Shown: positions 6,755 through 7,584 of the stretch, piece by piece
Layout: each line of letters opens with the position of its first letter
How positions within the stretch are numbered: position 1 is the first letter of the stretch
Source of the DNA: Bacteroidales bacterium
GTDB taxonomy: Bacteria > Bacteroidota > Bacteroidia > Bacteroidales > UBA12077
Reading direction: 5' to 3'
Length of the DNA: 7,584 bases
NCBI GenBank assembly: GCA_030156305.1
Contig: JASGMZ010000147.1
Coordinates: forward strand, 1-7,584
The notes under the pieces: generated by a model
The model's database searches: none
Told to the model about the DNA's origin: nothing
Seen by the model: only the letters and a program-made list of their open reading frames with translations
Made by a program: the position numbers and the translations under genes

Positions 6755-7492
6755 TTAAATAATTTTTTGGATTTCACTCTTTATTTCATTTGCCAGCTTG
6801 TTTGCACTTTCAACATCTTTGCTTTCGGCATAAATTCTTATGATGGGTTCTGTATTAGATTTTCGCAGATGGACCCAGCCATGTTCATATTCAATTTTTA
6901 CTCCATCAATAGTAATAACTTCATGTGAGGCAAATTTATTTTTTACCGCCAACAAAACTTTATCTACATCTAACCCGGGTGTTAACTGCATTTTGTTTTT
7001 AACAATGGTATATTGTGGATATTTTTTTCTTAAAGAAGAACATGTTTCCCCGATTTTAGCTAAATAAGTTAGAAATAGTGCAATACCAACCAGTGCATCA
7101 CGTCCATAATGCAAATCAGGATAGATAACGCCACCGTTTCCTTCACCTCCAATTACGGCATTGTTTTCTTTCATGCTTTTCACCACATTCACTTCTCCCA
7201 CAGCCGAAGCAAAATAGTTAGCCCCATATTTTTCGGTAATATCACGCAAGGCGCGGGATGATGAAAGATTGGAAACGGTATTTCCTTTTTTATTTTGCAA
7301 AATAAAATCGGCTACGGCAACCAGGGTATATTCTTCGCCAAACATAGTACCATCCTCGTTCACAATAGCCAGGCGGTCAACATCAGGGTCGACCACAAAT
7401 CCCAGATGAGCCTTTTTTTCTTGTACCTCCTTTGAAATTTGTGTTAGATGCTCAGGCAGCGGTTCCGGATTATGCGGAAAATCGCCCGTAGC
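6755..7492 (-). CDS. glmM: Phosphoglucosamine mutase, C-terminal half (5' part missing)
   Basis: About 245 residues covering the second half of an alpha-D-phosphohexomutase, normally about 460 residues. GlmM converts glucosamine-6-phosphate to glucosamine-1-phosphate for UDP-GlcNAc and cell-wall synthesis. Recognisable homology starts at ATGDFPHNPEPLPEHL (from 7492). The metal-binding loop DPDVDR follows, then the sugar-binding GGEGNGG and the C-terminal phosphate-binding RKSNTEPIIR, the form usual in Bacteroidota. The N-terminal domain with the phosphorylated serine is absent. A GTG at 7396 lies inside the conserved domain (it encodes a Val before DPDVDR) and is not the true start. The reading frame continues past 7492 but loses similarity and meets a TAA at 7553-7555. 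A phosphomannomutase role cannot be excluded, though the motif set favours GlmM. It is the first visible gene of the operon with the exporter. Confidence 0.85.
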   Translation of the reverse strand, partial: ATGDFPHNPEPLPEHLTQISKEVQEKKAHLGFVVDPDVDRLAIVNEDGTMFGEEYTLVAVADFILQNKKGNTVSNLSSSRALRDITEKYGANYFASAVGEVNVVKSMKENNAVIGGEGNGGVIYPDLHYGRDALVGIALFLTYLAKIGETCSSLRKKYPQYTIVKNKMQLTPGLDVDKVLLAVKNKFASHEVITIDGVKIEYEHGWVHLRKSNTEPIIRIYAESKDVESANKLANEIKSEIQKII

Positions 7493-7584
7493 AGAAAGCA
7501 GAGAACAAAATTTAGCTCTTAATGTTGTAAGTAATGGTGTTGGAATACCACATTATCTTTCATTACTTAAAGAATTTAATTCAA
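7493..7584 (+). other. Non-mutase sequence; possible partial gene on the plus strand
   Basis: The segment does not continue the mutase. On the plus strand the frame starting at 7491 is open to the window end with codon use typical of an AT-rich gene, and reads REQNLALNVVSNGVGIPHY followed by LSLLKEFNS. I do not recognise the family. In the minus mutase frame there is an in-frame stop at 7553-7555. The segment could be the end of an inserted or rearranged gene, or a join error at a contig end. Confidence 0.35.

Noticed and set aside
7493..7552. Continuation of the mutase in the minus frame (GIPTPLLTTL resembling the GGI.IP.LL..L stretch)
   Set aside because: The spacing to TGDF is shorter than usual, the conserved residues before it are replaced by a stop, and an imperfect inverted repeat (7537-7550) explains why both strands give GI/IP strings.

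Overview
The window looks like a piece of a Bacteroidota chromosome, probably Bacteroidales or a near relative. Four things point there: a six-bladed beta-propeller lipoprotein, a CarboxypepD_reg-like exported protein, the remnant of a DUF6443-type RHS protein, and a phosphoglucosamine mutase with the RKSNTEP active-site variant. The promoter form TAnnTTTG and AT-rich start regions without Shine-Dalgarno sequences agree. Every supported gene lies on the minus strand, so transcription runs from high to low coordinates. No tRNA, rRNA or CRISPR array was seen.

Right part (about 4009-7492), a housekeeping and export block: the C-terminal half of phosphoglucosamine mutase (glmM-like), then 17 bp later a MacA/HlyD-type periplasmic adaptor, then 11 bp later a MacB/FtsX-type ABC permease. 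The spacing suggests one operon. The adaptor and permease should form the envelope-spanning part of a MacAB-like exporter, but no ATPase gene is present here. The mutase homology ends abruptly near 7492. The last 90 bases do not continue it and instead carry a plausible coding frame on the opposite strand. This is either a rearrangement or a chimeric sequence end.

Middle (about 3060-4008): a gene for a small lipoprotein with a twin CX3C motif and a hydrophobic C-terminus. It has an unusually structured upstream region: a TATCTTTG promoter box, two copies of an imperfect palindrome 22 bp apart, and two perfect palindromes near the likely transcript start. Immediately behind the gene sits a 132-bp MITE-like element with 17-bp perfect terminal inverted repeats and a 6-bp target duplication.

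Left part (about 1-2821), AT-rich and accessory in look: an exported CarboxypepD_reg-like protein of unknown role, a roughly 72-codon remnant of an RHS/YD-repeat protein, a six-bladed beta-propeller lipoprotein, and a fragment of a palindromic repeat at the window edge. The contrast with the right part suggests that the core block ends near 4000 and a variable region begins there.
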